A stretch of DNA of 64,000 nucleotides from Bacillota bacterium. Lineage in GTDB: Bacteria > Bacillota > Clostridia > Lachnospirales > Lachnospiraceae. The notes beneath the pieces are model-generated. The model saw only the letters and a list, made by a program, of their open reading frames with translations. It had not been told where the DNA came from and made no database searches. Positions 34,894 to 44,028 of this stretch are shown piece after piece. Location of the stretch: contig JAEWMB010000026.1 in the NCBI GenBank assembly GCA_023457255.1, forward strand, positions 186,001 through 250,000, in the 5' to 3' direction. The translations under genes were made by a program, and so were the position numbers. Numbering within the stretch: position 1 is the first letter of the stretch; each line of letters opens with the position of its first letter.

Positions 34894-35202
34894 ATGATTC
34901 GATGGAGTGAGAAATTGTATTATGGCGAATCCATCAAAAAAAGGCACAGGCGAATGATTTATGCGATTAATCGCGGGAGAAAAGTTCCGAACATCTACTG
35001 TATAACCTTTGCTTCCAATAATCAAAATCTATTCGATATCGTTCCGGCTAGCCAATTAAAACTTCCTCATATAAAAAATAGTGAAGTTCATATCCTTGGC
35101 TTAGCTTATAATATGGAGGAAGCCAAGGAAGTTGTAATGCAAATGCTGATAGAAATCTATAAAGCAACCGGAGATTTTAAGGTGCGAGAGTATTTTGCTT
35201 AG
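34894..35202 (+). CDS. Conserved small protein of unknown function, 102 residues
   Basis: A basic, soluble protein with a strand-helix pattern: MIRWSEKLYYGESIKKR, then VPNIYCITFASNNQNLFDIV, HILGLAYNMEEAKEVV and MLIEIYKATGDF. I know similar sequences only as clostridial hypothetical proteins. GAGGAGAAC precedes the ATG, and an extended -10 element lies at 34846-34854. It may be the first gene of a short operon with the DUF2953 and GerW/YtfJ genes, which follow after 45 bases. Confidence 0.75.
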   Translation: MIRWSEKLYYGESIKKRHRRMIYAINRGRKVPNIYCITFASNNQNLFDIVPASQLKLPHIKNSEVHILGLAYNMEEAKEVVMQMLIEIYKATGDFKVREYFA

Positions 35203-35247
35203 CAATTTTGCTGGTATGACAAGCATATAAGATTGGGGAATAATAGA

Positions 35248-36450
35248 ATGCTTCATATTTTATTACTGATATTCAAAATAATCGGGATAGTAATAGCAGC
35301 TCTCGCAGGTTTGCTGCTTTTGGCCGTTCTGATTGCCTTATTTGTTCCAATCCGTTATCGCTTTGAAGGAAAGAAATATTCAGATATTGTGGTAAGGGGA
35401 AAAGTAACTTGGCTATTTGGGCTGGTACATCTAAGAGTATTATATCTGCAGGACAAACTAAATATAGTTCTTAAAATCGTAGGGTATCGTTTTTATGATA
35501 GCAATGCTCCCGATAGAAAAAGACATAAGAAAAAAAGACATCGGACAAAAGAGGAATCCTTAGAGAACGATTTAAGCAATCTAAAAAAAGAATCAAAAGA
35601 GGAAGAGCAAGCACGAGATACTATCAAAGAAGCAGAAGTACCTTCTAATCAGGAAGAACAATCAGAATTATTAGTAGATAAGACTGTAGATTTAAAACAA
35701 TCATTTCAGGAAACAGGAGATAAAAAAGTAGAAGACGGATTATCGGAAGATGACTTGGAATCAAAGGCTAAGTCAGAAGATAAGATAGATGGGGTATCTA
35801 ATTTAAGGGAGGAATACAATAAAATATCATTAAATCAATATCCAATGGATAAGCGAGAGGAAGAGAACGCTTTCGATGCCACTCAAAAGGATAAGAAGGG
35901 CAAGGAAGAAAAAAACTCGTTCTTGCGGCGTTTTATAACGAAGGTTAAGGAAGTCTGCGGTAAGATAACGAACATTTTTATTTCCATTGGGAATAAGATA
36001 AAAAATCTAACGAATGTTTTTCACAAATTAAAAGAAAAACTATTATCTATAAAGAAGCTAATCGTAACCTTTTGGGAGAAAAAAAGAAAAGCAGCCTCAT
36101 TTTTTCAACAAATTGAGAACAAGGCAGCGATTAAGTTAGCTCTATCAAGCTTATGGAAACTTTTAAAGCATGTAGGGCCTGTCAAAATCAAAGGATATGT
36201 TCACTTTGGAACAGGAGACCCGGCTACGACTGGTCAAGTTCTTGGTGCAGCGGCAGCTTTTTATGGATATTACGGTAAGTATGTTAAAGTAAAGCCTGAC
36301 TTTGAGGAAGAGGTTTTAGAAGGTGAGCTTTTTATAAAGGGCAGAATAAGATTGTTTAACTTACTTATAATAGGAATAAAGTTATTGCGGGATGAGAATT
36401 TCAAACGATTTATAAAAAATACAAAGCTATTAAAGGAGGAGTTATTATAA
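35248..36450 (+). CDS. DUF2953 domain membrane-anchored protein
   Basis: A 400-residue protein with one strong N-terminal membrane helix (about 5-35, LLLAVLIALFVPI) and DUF2953 sequence on either side of a long charged insert. The first part is FEGKKYSDIVVRGKVTWLFG. The middle (about 88-260) is Lys/Glu-rich and of low complexity. The end is VKIKGYVHFGTGDPATTGQV, then a second conserved block. I use the ATG at 35248, which has GGGGAA upstream. Its last base is shared with the start of the GerW/YtfJ gene, so the two are translationally coupled; this pairing is common in sporulating Firmicutes and suggests a spore-related role. Confidence 0.82.
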   Translation: MLHILLLIFKIIGIVIAALAGLLLLAVLIALFVPIRYRFEGKKYSDIVVRGKVTWLFGLVHLRVLYLQDKLNIVLKIVGYRFYDSNAPDRKRHKKKRHRTKEESLENDLSNLKKESKEEEQARDTIKEAEVPSNQEEQSELLVDKTVDLKQSFQETGDKKVEDGLSEDDLESKAKSEDKIDGVSNLREEYNKISLNQYPMDKREEENAFDATQKDKKGKEEKNSFLRRFITKVKEVCGKITNIFISIGNKIKNLTNVFHKLKEKLLSIKKLIVTFWEKKRKAASFFQQIENKAAIKLALSSLWKLLKHVGPVKIKGYVHFGTGDPATTGQVLGAAAAFYGYYGKYVKVKPDFEEEVLEGELFIKGRIRLFNLLIIGIKLLRDENFKRFIKNTKLLKEELL

Positions 36451-36863
36451 TGGCAGAACAGAATTTTAACCAAACCGTAGAGTCATTGTTTAAAGGAATG
36501 GATTCATTTATTACTACGAAAACAGTAGTTGGTGATGCAGTTAAATTTGAAGACGGAACCATCATATTACCATTGGTAGATGTTAGCTTCGGTGTTGGTG
36601 CAGGAGCGTTTACCAATGATAAAAAGAACAATGCCGGCGGAGGTATGGGCGGCAGAATAACTCCTAGCTCCGTGCTAGTGATTAAGGATGGAAAGATTCG
36701 TCTTGTCAATGTGAAAAATCAGGATATGGTTACTAAGATTATTGACATGGTTCCTGATGTGATTGACCGCTTTACAAAAGACTCCAAAAAGAAAAAAGAG
36801 GAACAAGAAATAAATGATAGGGCTTTTGAAATTTTAAATGGAAAGGAAGACGACAGGGAGTAG
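36450..36863 (+). CDS. ytfJ: GerW/YtfJ family sporulation protein
   Basis: A 137-residue cytosolic protein of the GerW (YtfJ) family, which in Bacillus subtilis affects L-alanine-triggered spore germination. GDAVKFEDGTIILPLVDVSF near 30 and the glycine-rich GGGMGGRITPSSVLVI near 61 are signature segments, followed by a basic tail. AAAGGAGG precedes the ATG, which overlaps the DUF2953 stop codon. Confidence 0.9.
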   Translation: MAEQNFNQTVESLFKGMDSFITTKTVVGDAVKFEDGTIILPLVDVSFGVGAGAFTNDKKNNAGGGMGGRITPSSVLVIKDGKIRLVNVKNQDMVTKIIDMVPDVIDRFTKDSKKKKEEQEINDRAFEILNGKEDDRE

Positions 36864-36924
36864 AATTTCTAGAAATCGGAAAAGTCTGGGGCTTTGCTTC
36901 GAGTAGAAAAAAATCATTTTCTGC

Positions 36925-36953
36925 TTGCATTATGTCTTAAATTCTGATAGAAT
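36925..36953 (+). promoter_or_regulatory. Promoter of rpmB
   Basis: TTGCAT (36925-36930) and TAGAAT (36948-36953) are separated by 17 bases. The leader to the rpmB ATG would be about 90 bases and contains a G+C-richer, foldable stretch (near 36985-37020), which could mediate autoregulation. This is not one of the ribosomal leaders I can name. Confidence 0.6.
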
Positions 36954-37050
36954 AGGTTTGTTTGTAGGTCACAGTGTAATTTATGCACGATGCTGGCGGC
37001 TCTTATGCAGGGAGACGCAAGGCCTAATTTAATTAAGGAGGTGCTTTTCA

Positions 37051-37248
37051 ATGGCAAAATGTGCAATTTGCGATAAAGGTGCTCACTTTGGTAAGGTTGT
37101 GAGCCATTCCAGAAGTCAGGTTTCCGGAAGATCCAACAAGATGTGGAAATCCAATGTTAAATCTGTTCGTATTAAGGTTAACGGAGGAACACAGAAGATG
37201 TACGTATGTACTTCTTGTTTAAGAGACGGTAAAGTAGAGCGTGCTTAA
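37051..37248 (+). CDS. rpmB: 50S ribosomal protein L28
   Basis: A 65-residue basic ribosomal protein. MAKCAICDKGAHFGKVVSHS begins with a CxxC pair and CTSCLRDGKVERA supplies a second pair near 53-56, so this is the zinc-binding (C+) paralogue of L28. GGAGG precedes the ATG and a strong terminator follows. It begins the rpmB-asp23-fakA order that is conserved in Firmicutes. Confidence 0.97.
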   Translation: MAKCAICDKGAHFGKVVSHSRSQVSGRSNKMWKSNVKSVRIKVNGGTQKMYVCTSCLRDGKVERA

Positions 37249-37255
37249 TCCATAT

Positions 37256-37288
37256 AAAAAGGGTGTCATATAACTGACACCCTTTTTT
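37256..37288 (+). terminator. Rho-independent terminator after rpmB
   Basis: The arms aaaaagggtgtca and tgacaccctttttt (37256-37288) form a perfect stem with a 6-base loop and terminal T-run. Confidence 0.92.
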
Positions 37289-37410
37289 GTTGTGCAGGAA
37301 CTATAATCACATGCAGGCAAACAAGCTGTAAAGATATCGTAATTTCTGATGTGAGATATTCCTTGGTATCGTTTCGTTGACTGTTCAATCTCTATAATAA
37401 AATAGGTCTG

Positions 37411-37548
37411 CTAACAACAGAAGAGATTATAGCCAAGAATAAGGAACAGGATAATAATACAAATGGCCAAAAAGCCATTGGTAATGAATAGCATAATTGT
37501 CATTCCGACAGCTATCCAAAACAAGATGAAACCAATCATTCTCTTCAT
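37411..37548 (-). CDS. Small hydrophobic membrane protein, 45 residues
   Basis: On the minus strand an ATG at 37548 opens 45 codons ending in TAG. The protein begins MKRMIGFILFWIAVGM, continues TIMLFITNGFLAICIII and ends LFLILGYNLFCC. It has two hydrophobic helices divided by an Asn-Gly turn, with positive residues at the N-terminus, as expected for a real small membrane protein. The upstream sequence offers AAGG about seven bases before the ATG, a weak site. Similar 45-residue proteins occur in Lachnospiraceae genomes, to my recollection. It is convergent with rpmB and divergent from asp23. The function is unknown. Confidence 0.6.
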   Translation of the reverse strand: MKRMIGFILFWIAVGMTIMLFITNGFLAICIIILFLILGYNLFCC

Positions 37549-37779
37549 AGTCAAGCCTTATTTTAGCTGCTTTTTACATATATATGCGATAAGTTGTGTG
37601 TTATCCATGTAAGTGTGAGAATTAAGTTCTATGCTTCTAAAGTATCAAGCCCCGAAACTTCGGAATAGTACGTGACAGAAACAAAAGAAGTGCATCTGGA
37701 CACCAACAAAATTTTGTTTCTTTTTTTATAAAAACAGGTTATAATAGAACTATATACGAATTAGATTGGAGGGTTACGT

Positions 37780-38136
37780 ATGAATGGAACGATGTTTACC
37801 AAAATGGGTGAAATCGCTATAGATACGGATGTAATCGCCAAATATGCAGGCTCCAGCGCGATTGAGTGCTTCGGCGTTGTAGGTATGGCTTCCGTTAGCA
37901 TGAAAGACGGCTTAGCAAAACTTTTACGGCGAGAAAGCTTGAATCATGGCGTTAACGTAGTAATCGAGGATAATGTTATGACGATAGATCTTCACATCAT
38001 TGTTTCTTATGGTGTAAGTATATCTGCCGTTGCAGAAAATCTGATAAGCAATGTAAAATATAAAGTAGAGGAATTTGCGGGCCTTACAGTCGCAAAAATT
38101 AATATATTTGTTGAGGGCGTTAGAGTCATCGACTAG
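37780..38136 (+). CDS. yloU: Asp23/Gls24 family envelope-stress protein (YloU)
   Basis: A 118-residue protein of the Asp23/Gls24 family, here the short form lacking membrane segments. MGEIAIDTDVIAKYAGSSA opens the family fold and GVNVVIEDNVMTIDLHII and VAENLISNVKYKVEE complete it. Asp23-type proteins are linked to cell-envelope homeostasis. GGAGGG precedes the ATG and TATAAT lies at 37740-37745. The next gene, fakA, follows after 20 bases, the invariable partner in Firmicutes. Confidence 0.92.
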   Translation: MNGTMFTKMGEIAIDTDVIAKYAGSSAIECFGVVGMASVSMKDGLAKLLRRESLNHGVNVVIEDNVMTIDLHIIVSYGVSISAVAENLISNVKYKVEEFAGLTVAKINIFVEGVRVID

Positions 38137-38156
38137 ATTTAAGGAGGAGCAAACAA

Positions 38157-39839
38157 GTGACTTTGAATACGATTGATGCAAAACTTCTGCAGAAAATGTT
38201 TCTTGCAGGAGCAAAAAGCATCGAAGTGAAGAAGGAATACATTAACGAGCTGAACGTGTTTCCGGTTCCGGATGGCGATACAGGTACCAATATGACATTA
38301 ACTATTATGTCGGCAGCGAAGGAGGTTAGTACTTTTGAAAACCCAACCATCGAAGATTTGTGCAAAGCAATATCGAGTGGATCCTTACGTGGTGCCAGAG
38401 GTAATTCCGGTGTAATCTTATCTCAGTTATTCCGTGGATTGACAAAGGAGATTAAAGAACACAAGCAGATTAATGTTATTGTTATGGCAAATGCATTCCA
38501 GAAAGCAGTCGAGACAGCATACAAAGCAGTTATGAAGCCGAAGGAAGGAACCATTTTAACTGTTGCCAGAGGTGGCGCGGAAAGAGCGGCAGAGCTTGCA
38601 AATGAGACTACGGATTTGGTATACTTTGGATCAGAAGTAATTAAACGTATGGAGGAAGTGCTTGCACGCACACCGGAGATGCTTCCGGTTTTAAAAGAAG
38701 CGGGAGTAGTAGACTCCGGCGGACAGGGACTTTTAGAGATAGTAAAAGGTGCATATGATGCGATGCTTGGTAAGCAGGTAGACATAACAATTGCTCCTGT
38801 TGCTGCTAGTACAGAATCCGTTACGAAAAAAATAGATATTGAAAATATTACTACGGCGGACATAAAGTTTGGCTATTGTACTGAATTTATTATCATGCTT
38901 GAGAAAGAATACAATGAAACGAAGGAACATGAATTCAAGGGATTTCTTGAATCCATCGGTGATTCTATCGTAGTTGTATCCGACGATGATATTGTTAAAG
39001 TTCACGTACATACGAATGACCCTGGACTTGCTATCCAGCATGCATTAACGTATGGTTCGTTAACTAAGATGAAAATAGATAATATGAGAGAAGAGCATAA
39101 TGAGCGTTTAATCGCCGATGCATCTGCTCAGGCGGCTAAAAATATAGAGACTGCAGAAGTAAAGAAAAAAGAGCCTAGAAAACCGGTTGGCTTTGTAGCG
39201 GTATCCATTGGCGAGGGTATTAATGAAATCTTCACAGGTCTTGGAGTGGATTATTTGATTGAAGGCGGTCAAACTATGAACCCAAGTACTGAGGATATGT
39301 TAAATGCAATTGATAATGTAAATGCAGATACCATCTTTATTTTGCCGAACAACAGTAACATTATTCTAGCTGCGGAGCAGGCAAAAGCTCTGACTGAGGA
39401 TAAAGAAATTGTTGTTATTCCATCAAAAACAGTACCTCAGGGTATTACTGCAATCATTAATTATGTTTTTGATAAATCGGCAGAAGATAATCAAAAGAGA
39501 ATGATTGAAGAGATGAATCGTGTTAAGACCGGTCAGGTTACCTATGCGGTTCGTGATACGAACATTGATGGAAAAGAGATTAAACAGGGTAATATCATGG
39601 GAATTGGCGATAAGACTATTCTAGCGGTTGGAAGTGATGTTAGTAAAACAACACTTGAGTTAATTGAGAAGTTGGTAGATGACGATTCTGAGTTAATAAG
39701 TTTATACTACGGTGATGAAGTATCGGAAGAGGATGCAAATCAAATCGCAGACCAAATTACGGAGAAATATCCTATGGTAGATATTGAAGTTCATCTAGGT
39801 GGTCAGCCGATCTATTATTATGTGTTATCCGTGGAATAA
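38157..39839 (+). CDS. fakA: Fatty acid kinase subunit FakA (DAK2/DegV-like, YloV)
   Basis: A 560-residue kinase that phosphorylates fatty acids held by a FakB protein. It starts at a GTG behind AAGGAGGAG. The DAK2 ATP-binding domain has the metal-binding FPVPDGDTGTNMTLT (about 38-52) and GARGNSGVILSQLFRG (about 80-95). Residues after about 330 form the middle and C-terminal (FAK_M/C) domains that contact FakB, with GVDYLIEGGQTMNPST near 366. In the usual Firmicute order recG would follow after at most a few genes. Here a 10-kb island is inserted. Confidence 0.93.
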   Translation: MTLNTIDAKLLQKMFLAGAKSIEVKKEYINELNVFPVPDGDTGTNMTLTIMSAAKEVSTFENPTIEDLCKAISSGSLRGARGNSGVILSQLFRGLTKEIKEHKQINVIVMANAFQKAVETAYKAVMKPKEGTILTVARGGAERAAELANETTDLVYFGSEVIKRMEEVLARTPEMLPVLKEAGVVDSGGQGLLEIVKGAYDAMLGKQVDITIAPVAASTESVTKKIDIENITTADIKFGYCTEFIIMLEKEYNETKEHEFKGFLESIGDSIVVVSDDDIVKVHVHTNDPGLAIQHALTYGSLTKMKIDNMREEHNERLIADASAQAAKNIETAEVKKKEPRKPVGFVAVSIGEGINEIFTGLGVDYLIEGGQTMNPSTEDMLNAIDNVNADTIFILPNNSNIILAAEQAKALTEDKEIVVIPSKTVPQGITAIINYVFDKSAEDNQKRMIEEMNRVKTGQVTYAVRDTNIDGKEIKQGNIMGIGDKTILAVGSDVSKTTLELIEKLVDDDSELISLYYGDEVSEEDANQIADQITEKYPMVDIEVHLGGQPIYYYVLSVE

Positions 39840-39982
39840 TAAGGTATCATGTTCTTTGGGGTTATTAAGCAGGATTGTTTCATTTCTGTAATAGAAGAAG
39901 CATAAAAGAAGGTATCAAAGAAAAAGAAATAGAAAAGAACTAATATCTTAGAGCATCTTAGGATTTTGAAAATTGAAAAAAT

Positions 39983-40087
39983 AAAGGGACTGCTATAAAA
40001 AGGAAAATTCATGCTGGATACCGTATATAACGCATTTGCTTACATACAATATCCGGAACTTGTTTTTCTTTTTGCAGCAGTCCCTTT
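39983..40087 (+). terminator. Terminator with 81-base loop after fakA
   Basis: The arms aaagggactgct (39983-39994) and agcagtcccttt (40076-40087) are a perfect 12-bp pair followed by T's. The loop is unusually long (81 bases) and partly self-complementary (ggata / tatcc near 40016-40053), as if something had been inserted into an ordinary terminator loop. Confidence 0.6.
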
Positions 40088-40176
40088 TATTGTAATCAAT
40101 AGTGTTGCAATAGAATTTAAGTTAATTTAATTCCTAAGTAAATTGGTATTAAGAAACAAAAGCTCTGGTATGTTTC

Positions 40177-40704
40177 CTACTTTTTTCTTGTAGATTCCCG
40201 TATGATTAAAGTTGGTGACAACATACTGTATTGCATCTGCAGGTTCGGATTATTTATCTTATTCAGTAATGCGTTCGCGGCATGGGTACCGAGTTCAAAT
40301 ACATCATTGTCAACAACGGTAAGCTGCGGTTCCGTATACATGGAAAGTGGATAATTGTCAAAGGAAATAACTGCTACATCATCCGCAGACTTATTGTTAA
40401 TATCAATCCAACACATATTTGATTCAAAGTGCGGCTGCCCTATAACGATATAAGGAAAGTTTAAGGCATCCATTTTTTTGCATAAAGTCTTGTTTAGGTT
40501 TGATACTTGAATAATCAGCCCATCTACTCGCTTCTCCATAATAATTCTCTCATATGGTTCAGAGTTATCTCCAAGATAAGTAGCATTCAATAAGGTGAGA
40601 GTGTAACCGTTTTCACTTAAGACACCCTCAATTCCACCTAAGATTTCAAAAATATGGGAGTTTATAAAAATAAATGGATCGAGGGCATTAAAAATGAAAA
40701 TAAA
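40177..40704 (-). pseudogene. LacI-family regulator remnant, DNA-binding domain lost and internal deletion
   Basis: The minus strand encodes pieces of a LacI/PurR effector-binding domain: NALDPFIFINSHIFEIL, GGIEGVLSENGYTLTLLNA, RVDGLIIQVSNLN, FPYIVIGQPHF, and then a jump from NNKSADD directly to VAVISFDNYPLSMY. About 70-80 residues of the second subdomain are missing at that point. The frame runs into a stop at 40705-40707 with no helix-turn-helix and no start. It ends normally with ALLNKINNP and LIIRESTRKK. It is therefore a decayed regulator gene at the left edge of the exosortase island, perhaps from an older carbohydrate locus. Confidence 0.82.
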
Positions 40705-40818
40705 TTAAAAACCGCCATCGTAGAAGGAGGTGTTTATCACTTGTTTCAGAGGGGAGACACCTAATCTATCCCAAAGAGATCATACCAAAAAATACATTCC
40801 GGCAATAGATTAGATGAG

Positions 40819-40848
40819 TTGACATTTTTCACTGTTTTATGCTAATAT
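40819..40848 (+). promoter_or_regulatory. Promoter of the exosortase operon
   Basis: A perfect TTGACA (40819-40824) and TAATAT (40843-40848) are 18 bases apart, 82 bases before the preferred start at 40930. No other good promoter is seen before 46.7 kb, so the operon probably starts here. Confidence 0.6.
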
Positions 40849-40929
40849 AGTGCATAATAACTAGATGCGTGACAGAATTATTTATTGGTGCAAGACGTTT
40901 TATTTAGAAAGAAAGAGGCATGTGATCTA

Positions 40930-43900
40930 ATGGCTTTTCATGGATATAAATACAAATTTAATTTGTATGCGGCTCATTCAAACATGTCCTATGGCGGAAC
41001 GGACACCCATTTTCACAATTTTACGATAACTCTTTATGTAAATAGCATCAACAACCAAGTAGATGAAAATTACAATTTAGAAATTGTAGTAAATGAATGG
41101 CTGCAAAAGTACAGGAATAGATCACTACAGGAATTTGATATATTTAAGGGAAGACATACCTCTATTGAATCTATTGGGGATGTTTTTTATAACCATTTAT
41201 GTGAACTAATTGAAGATGAAGAATATGAACTGATACGGCTTGACATAGAAGAAAATCCAATTCGCTCTTATTCCGTGTCAAAATATCTTTTAGATCAGAA
41301 TGTGAATAGAGTAACCGGCATTCCGTTACCTTGTGTTTCAATCCTTGGCTTAAATCGGATGGGTCAGGAGAATAATTTTGAGGAGTACGAGCAAGAGGCT
41401 GCTGTTACGAAAGAATCCACGATAGAAGTGAAAGAAAGTACAAAGGATAATGATAATTTAGAGATCATTTCATCCGAAGAAACTACGAAAGCTTCCATAG
41501 GCGCAGACTCTGGCAACAAGAAAGCGTCACTTATAAAAGAAGAAACAAAAGTGTCAAAAAGTAAGTTATCAGACTTTATAAAGTTAATGCTTGCGATGGC
41601 TGTGCTTGTAACACTAGCAATTATTACGATGTATTCGGTTAAGGTAAGCGGCAGATATCCGCAGGGCTCGGATACCTTATGCCATTTGTACCGTGCAGAC
41701 TTAATCTTAGAGAATATCAAATTAGGTAACTGGTATCCGTTATATGATGGAAGTTGGTATAACGGTGTTGAGATCATGAGATACTGGGGGCCCCTCCCGC
41801 TCTATCTTATTGCAGGTCTTGAATGGTTAATTGGAAGCAGTGTACTGGATGCCTATCTTCTTTTTCTTGGTGCTCTGATTGTGCTTGGCGGATGTGGCTG
41901 GCTGCTTTTTGGTTATCGATATCAAAGGATAGGCTTAGCTGCGTTCCTCGGACTTTTGTGGTTTTACTTTCCTGAAAATATACGTGTTGTGATACAAGAA
42001 GGAAATCTGCCAAGAGGGGTAATGAATGCATTATTACCATTCTTTTTCTATTTTTTATGGAGATTGGCAGGGGAAAAGAATAGAAAGAGTTTTATACCGC
42101 TTGCTATTGTAACAAGCTTAATCACACTATGCCATATGGGGATGGTGTTAATGCTGTTAGCCACGGTAATTATTTTCTTATTGATTCATGGAATCGGAAA
42201 CCGTTCTATGAAGTGGGAACTATATAGTATTGGTGCATGCTTGTCTGGTATTCTAACGGTTGGTATTTGGGTGGTTCCTTCTTTAATCGGAGGTGCAGCT
42301 TCCAGCGGTAAAAGCACCAATCAGGTAATGCAGTTTTTTTTCCAAAGTGGGCTAAAGTCATTAAATCCATTTTTACGAGTACAGGGTGACATTTTATCTT
42401 TTTACTTTGGTTTGGCAGTATTCCTAGTTTGTGTGCTGGGTATGATGCTTGGCTCTAAGAGGGTGAGAGCAGGTTTTCTTACGGTAATTATTGTGTTTTT
42501 ATGTACAACAAACTCCATGTATAGCTTGTTTGTTAAGCTGCCTTTCAGCCAATTTATGTGGATGATCCGTTTTATTCCTGCGGTGCTTGCCCTAGCCATG
42601 GTTTCTTTATTTCTATGGCGGGAACTAAAAAAATGGGTGGTAATCCTTTTCTGCGCTTTACTTTTACTGGATTGCATTCCTTCTTATCAAAATGTATATT
42701 TTTCAGAGGAGAATAGGGTTTTCAATGCGGAAGAAGAACTGGATTACAGGGCATGGAAAACATTAATTACTGCGGCAAAAGAAATAACCAAGCAAAGAAT
42801 GGCACTGTTAGACCTAAGTACTTATGGTTCTTTTGCTCCATATTATATCGCAGGAGTTGGGAAACAGGTGGATTATACCTTTGGTGCCGGTTGGGAGGGT
42901 GCCAATACGGCATCGAATATTGTTGCGTTAAACAGTGCGGTGGAAAATGGATGGTATGTATATTTGTTTGACCGTGCATTAGAGCTTGGCAATGATACGG
43001 TGCTGGTACCGGTATCTTCTTTAAAACGTGGAATGAATGATGCGGAGAGATTAAGGAAAGCTGCGAGTCTGTTAGGGTATGAGTTACTTCAGTCCACCGA
43101 GGAAACCTTTTTATTTCATAAGGATACCATAGAAAGCTTTGGTGTAATGACAGAATATGAAAAGATTGCAATTGGTTCCTCAGCGGATAGCATTGCAAAA
43201 ATTTATCCGGGTTTTAAGGAGTCGAAAACCTCAAATCTCAATGATTATACGTTTGAGGAATTAATAAAGTATAAAAGTATATATCTTTCCGGATTTACCT
43301 ATAGCAAGAAAGAGGAGGCCGAGGATATGCTGTTACGGCTCTCAGAAAATGGTGTCAGCATTTATCTTGATATGGGGAGTTTGCCAGAAAATAAAGCCAA
43401 GAAGGAGATGGAGTTTTTAGGGGTTACGTCAAGAAGCATATCTTTCGAGGATACGTATCCTACGTTTTATTATTTTGATGAGACTTATACCAGTTTGGAA
43501 TTCCCGGAGGAGTTAAATGATTGGAATACCGTGTACCTGGATGGCTTGGATAAGGTAGAAGGATATTGTAATATGGCAGAGAAGGAATTACCATATATCG
43601 GAACTTTACACAACGATAATATCCATTTTGTTGGATTAAATATGATTTATTATTTAGAAGTCACCAATGATTCTTCCATTGGTACTTTGGTTGATCATAT
43701 ATTCAAAATGGATGGAAACCAAGTACCGAAAAGAGAGTTGGTACCTATTACCGTAACAAAGGAGATGAATCAAATAACAATTCACTCTAAGTATGATAAG
43801 GTGAATACTACTTTATCCCATATCGATATTTTTGAGAGTGAGCAATCTTATTCGGTTGACCATGGATTGATTGTAGTAAGAGAAGGAACGACGGTTATCC

Positions 43901-44028
43901 ATATGAGATATCCGCACTTAAGTAAAGGGCTTTTGGTAAGCTTCTCAGGAATTTCATTCATGCTATTACTGTACTGGAATCTGCGAAGAACGAAAAGGAA
44001 AGGAGGGATAGTGGATGAAAAAAACTAA
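40930..44028 (+). CDS. Large membrane protein with N-terminal 6-pyruvoyl-tetrahydropterin-synthase-like domain
   Basis: A 1032-residue fusion. I start it at the ATG at 40930 behind AGAGG, so that the N-terminus (MAFHGYKYKFNLYAAHSN) aligns with the separate homologue at 47907. Residues 1-130 are a QueD/PTPS-like T-fold keeping zinc His16, His27 and His29 (THFHNF), but the catalytic Cys is absent. After a charged linker (about 160-210) comes a membrane helix, then a GT-C-like region (SDTLCHLYRADLIL near 245, RYWGPLPLYLIAGLEWL) with about ten helices, then a large extracytoplasmic alpha/beta domain (about 600-1000) and a final helix. This is the PTPS-related membrane protein family that travels with exosortase XrtG. 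It may transfer a sugar to exported proteins; that is inference. Confidence 0.82.
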   Translation: MAFHGYKYKFNLYAAHSNMSYGGTDTHFHNFTITLYVNSINNQVDENYNLEIVVNEWLQKYRNRSLQEFDIFKGRHTSIESIGDVFYNHLCELIEDEEYELIRLDIEENPIRSYSVSKYLLDQNVNRVTGIPLPCVSILGLNRMGQENNFEEYEQEAAVTKESTIEVKESTKDNDNLEIISSEETTKASIGADSGNKKASLIKEETKVSKSKLSDFIKLMLAMAVLVTLAIITMYSVKVSGRYPQGSDTLCHLYRADLILENIKLGNWYPLYDGSWYNGVEIMRYWGPLPLYLIAGLEWLIGSSVLDAYLLFLGALIVLGGCGWLLFGYRYQRIGLAAFLGLLWFYFPENIRVVIQEGNLPRGVMNALLPFFFYFLWRLAGEKNRKSFIPLAIVTSLITLCHMGMVLMLLATVIIFLLIHGIGNRSMKWELYSIGACLSGILTVGIWVVPSLIGGAASSGKSTNQVMQFFFQSGLKSLNPFLRVQGDILSFYFGLAVFLVCVLGMMLGSKRVRAGFLTVIIVFLCTTNSMYSLFVKLPFSQFMWMIRFIPAVLALAMVSLFLWRELKKWVVILFCALLLLDCIPSYQNVYFSEENRVFNAEEELDYRAWKTLITAAKEITKQRMALLDLSTYGSFAPYYIAGVGKQVDYTFGAGWEGANTASNIVALNSAVENGWYVYLFDRALELGNDTVLVPVSSLKRGMNDAERLRKAASLLGYELLQSTEETFLFHKDTIESFGVMTEYEKIAIGSSADSIAKIYPGFKESKTSNLNDYTFEELIKYKSIYLSGFTYSKKEEAEDMLLRLSENGVSIYLDMGSLPENKAKKEMEFLGVTSRSISFEDTYPTFYYFDETYTSLEFPEELNDWNTVYLDGLDKVEGYCNMAEKELPYIGTLHNDNIHFVGLNMIYYLEVTNDSSIGTLVDHIFKMDGNQVPKRELVPITVTKEMNQITIHSKYDKVNTTLSHIDIFESEQSYSVDHGLIVVREGTTVIHMRYPHLSKGLLVSFSGISFMLLLYWNLRRTKRKGGIVDEKN

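Noticed and set aside
36954..37050. A ribosomal protein L28 leader of a named RNA class
   Set aside because: The region is foldable but I could not match it to a described leader motif, so only the promoter is annotated.
42767..43198. 143-codon minus-strand frame inside the large membrane protein
   Set aside because: It is an antisense shadow of a well-supported coding region, rich in His, Gln and Pro as expected of such shadows.
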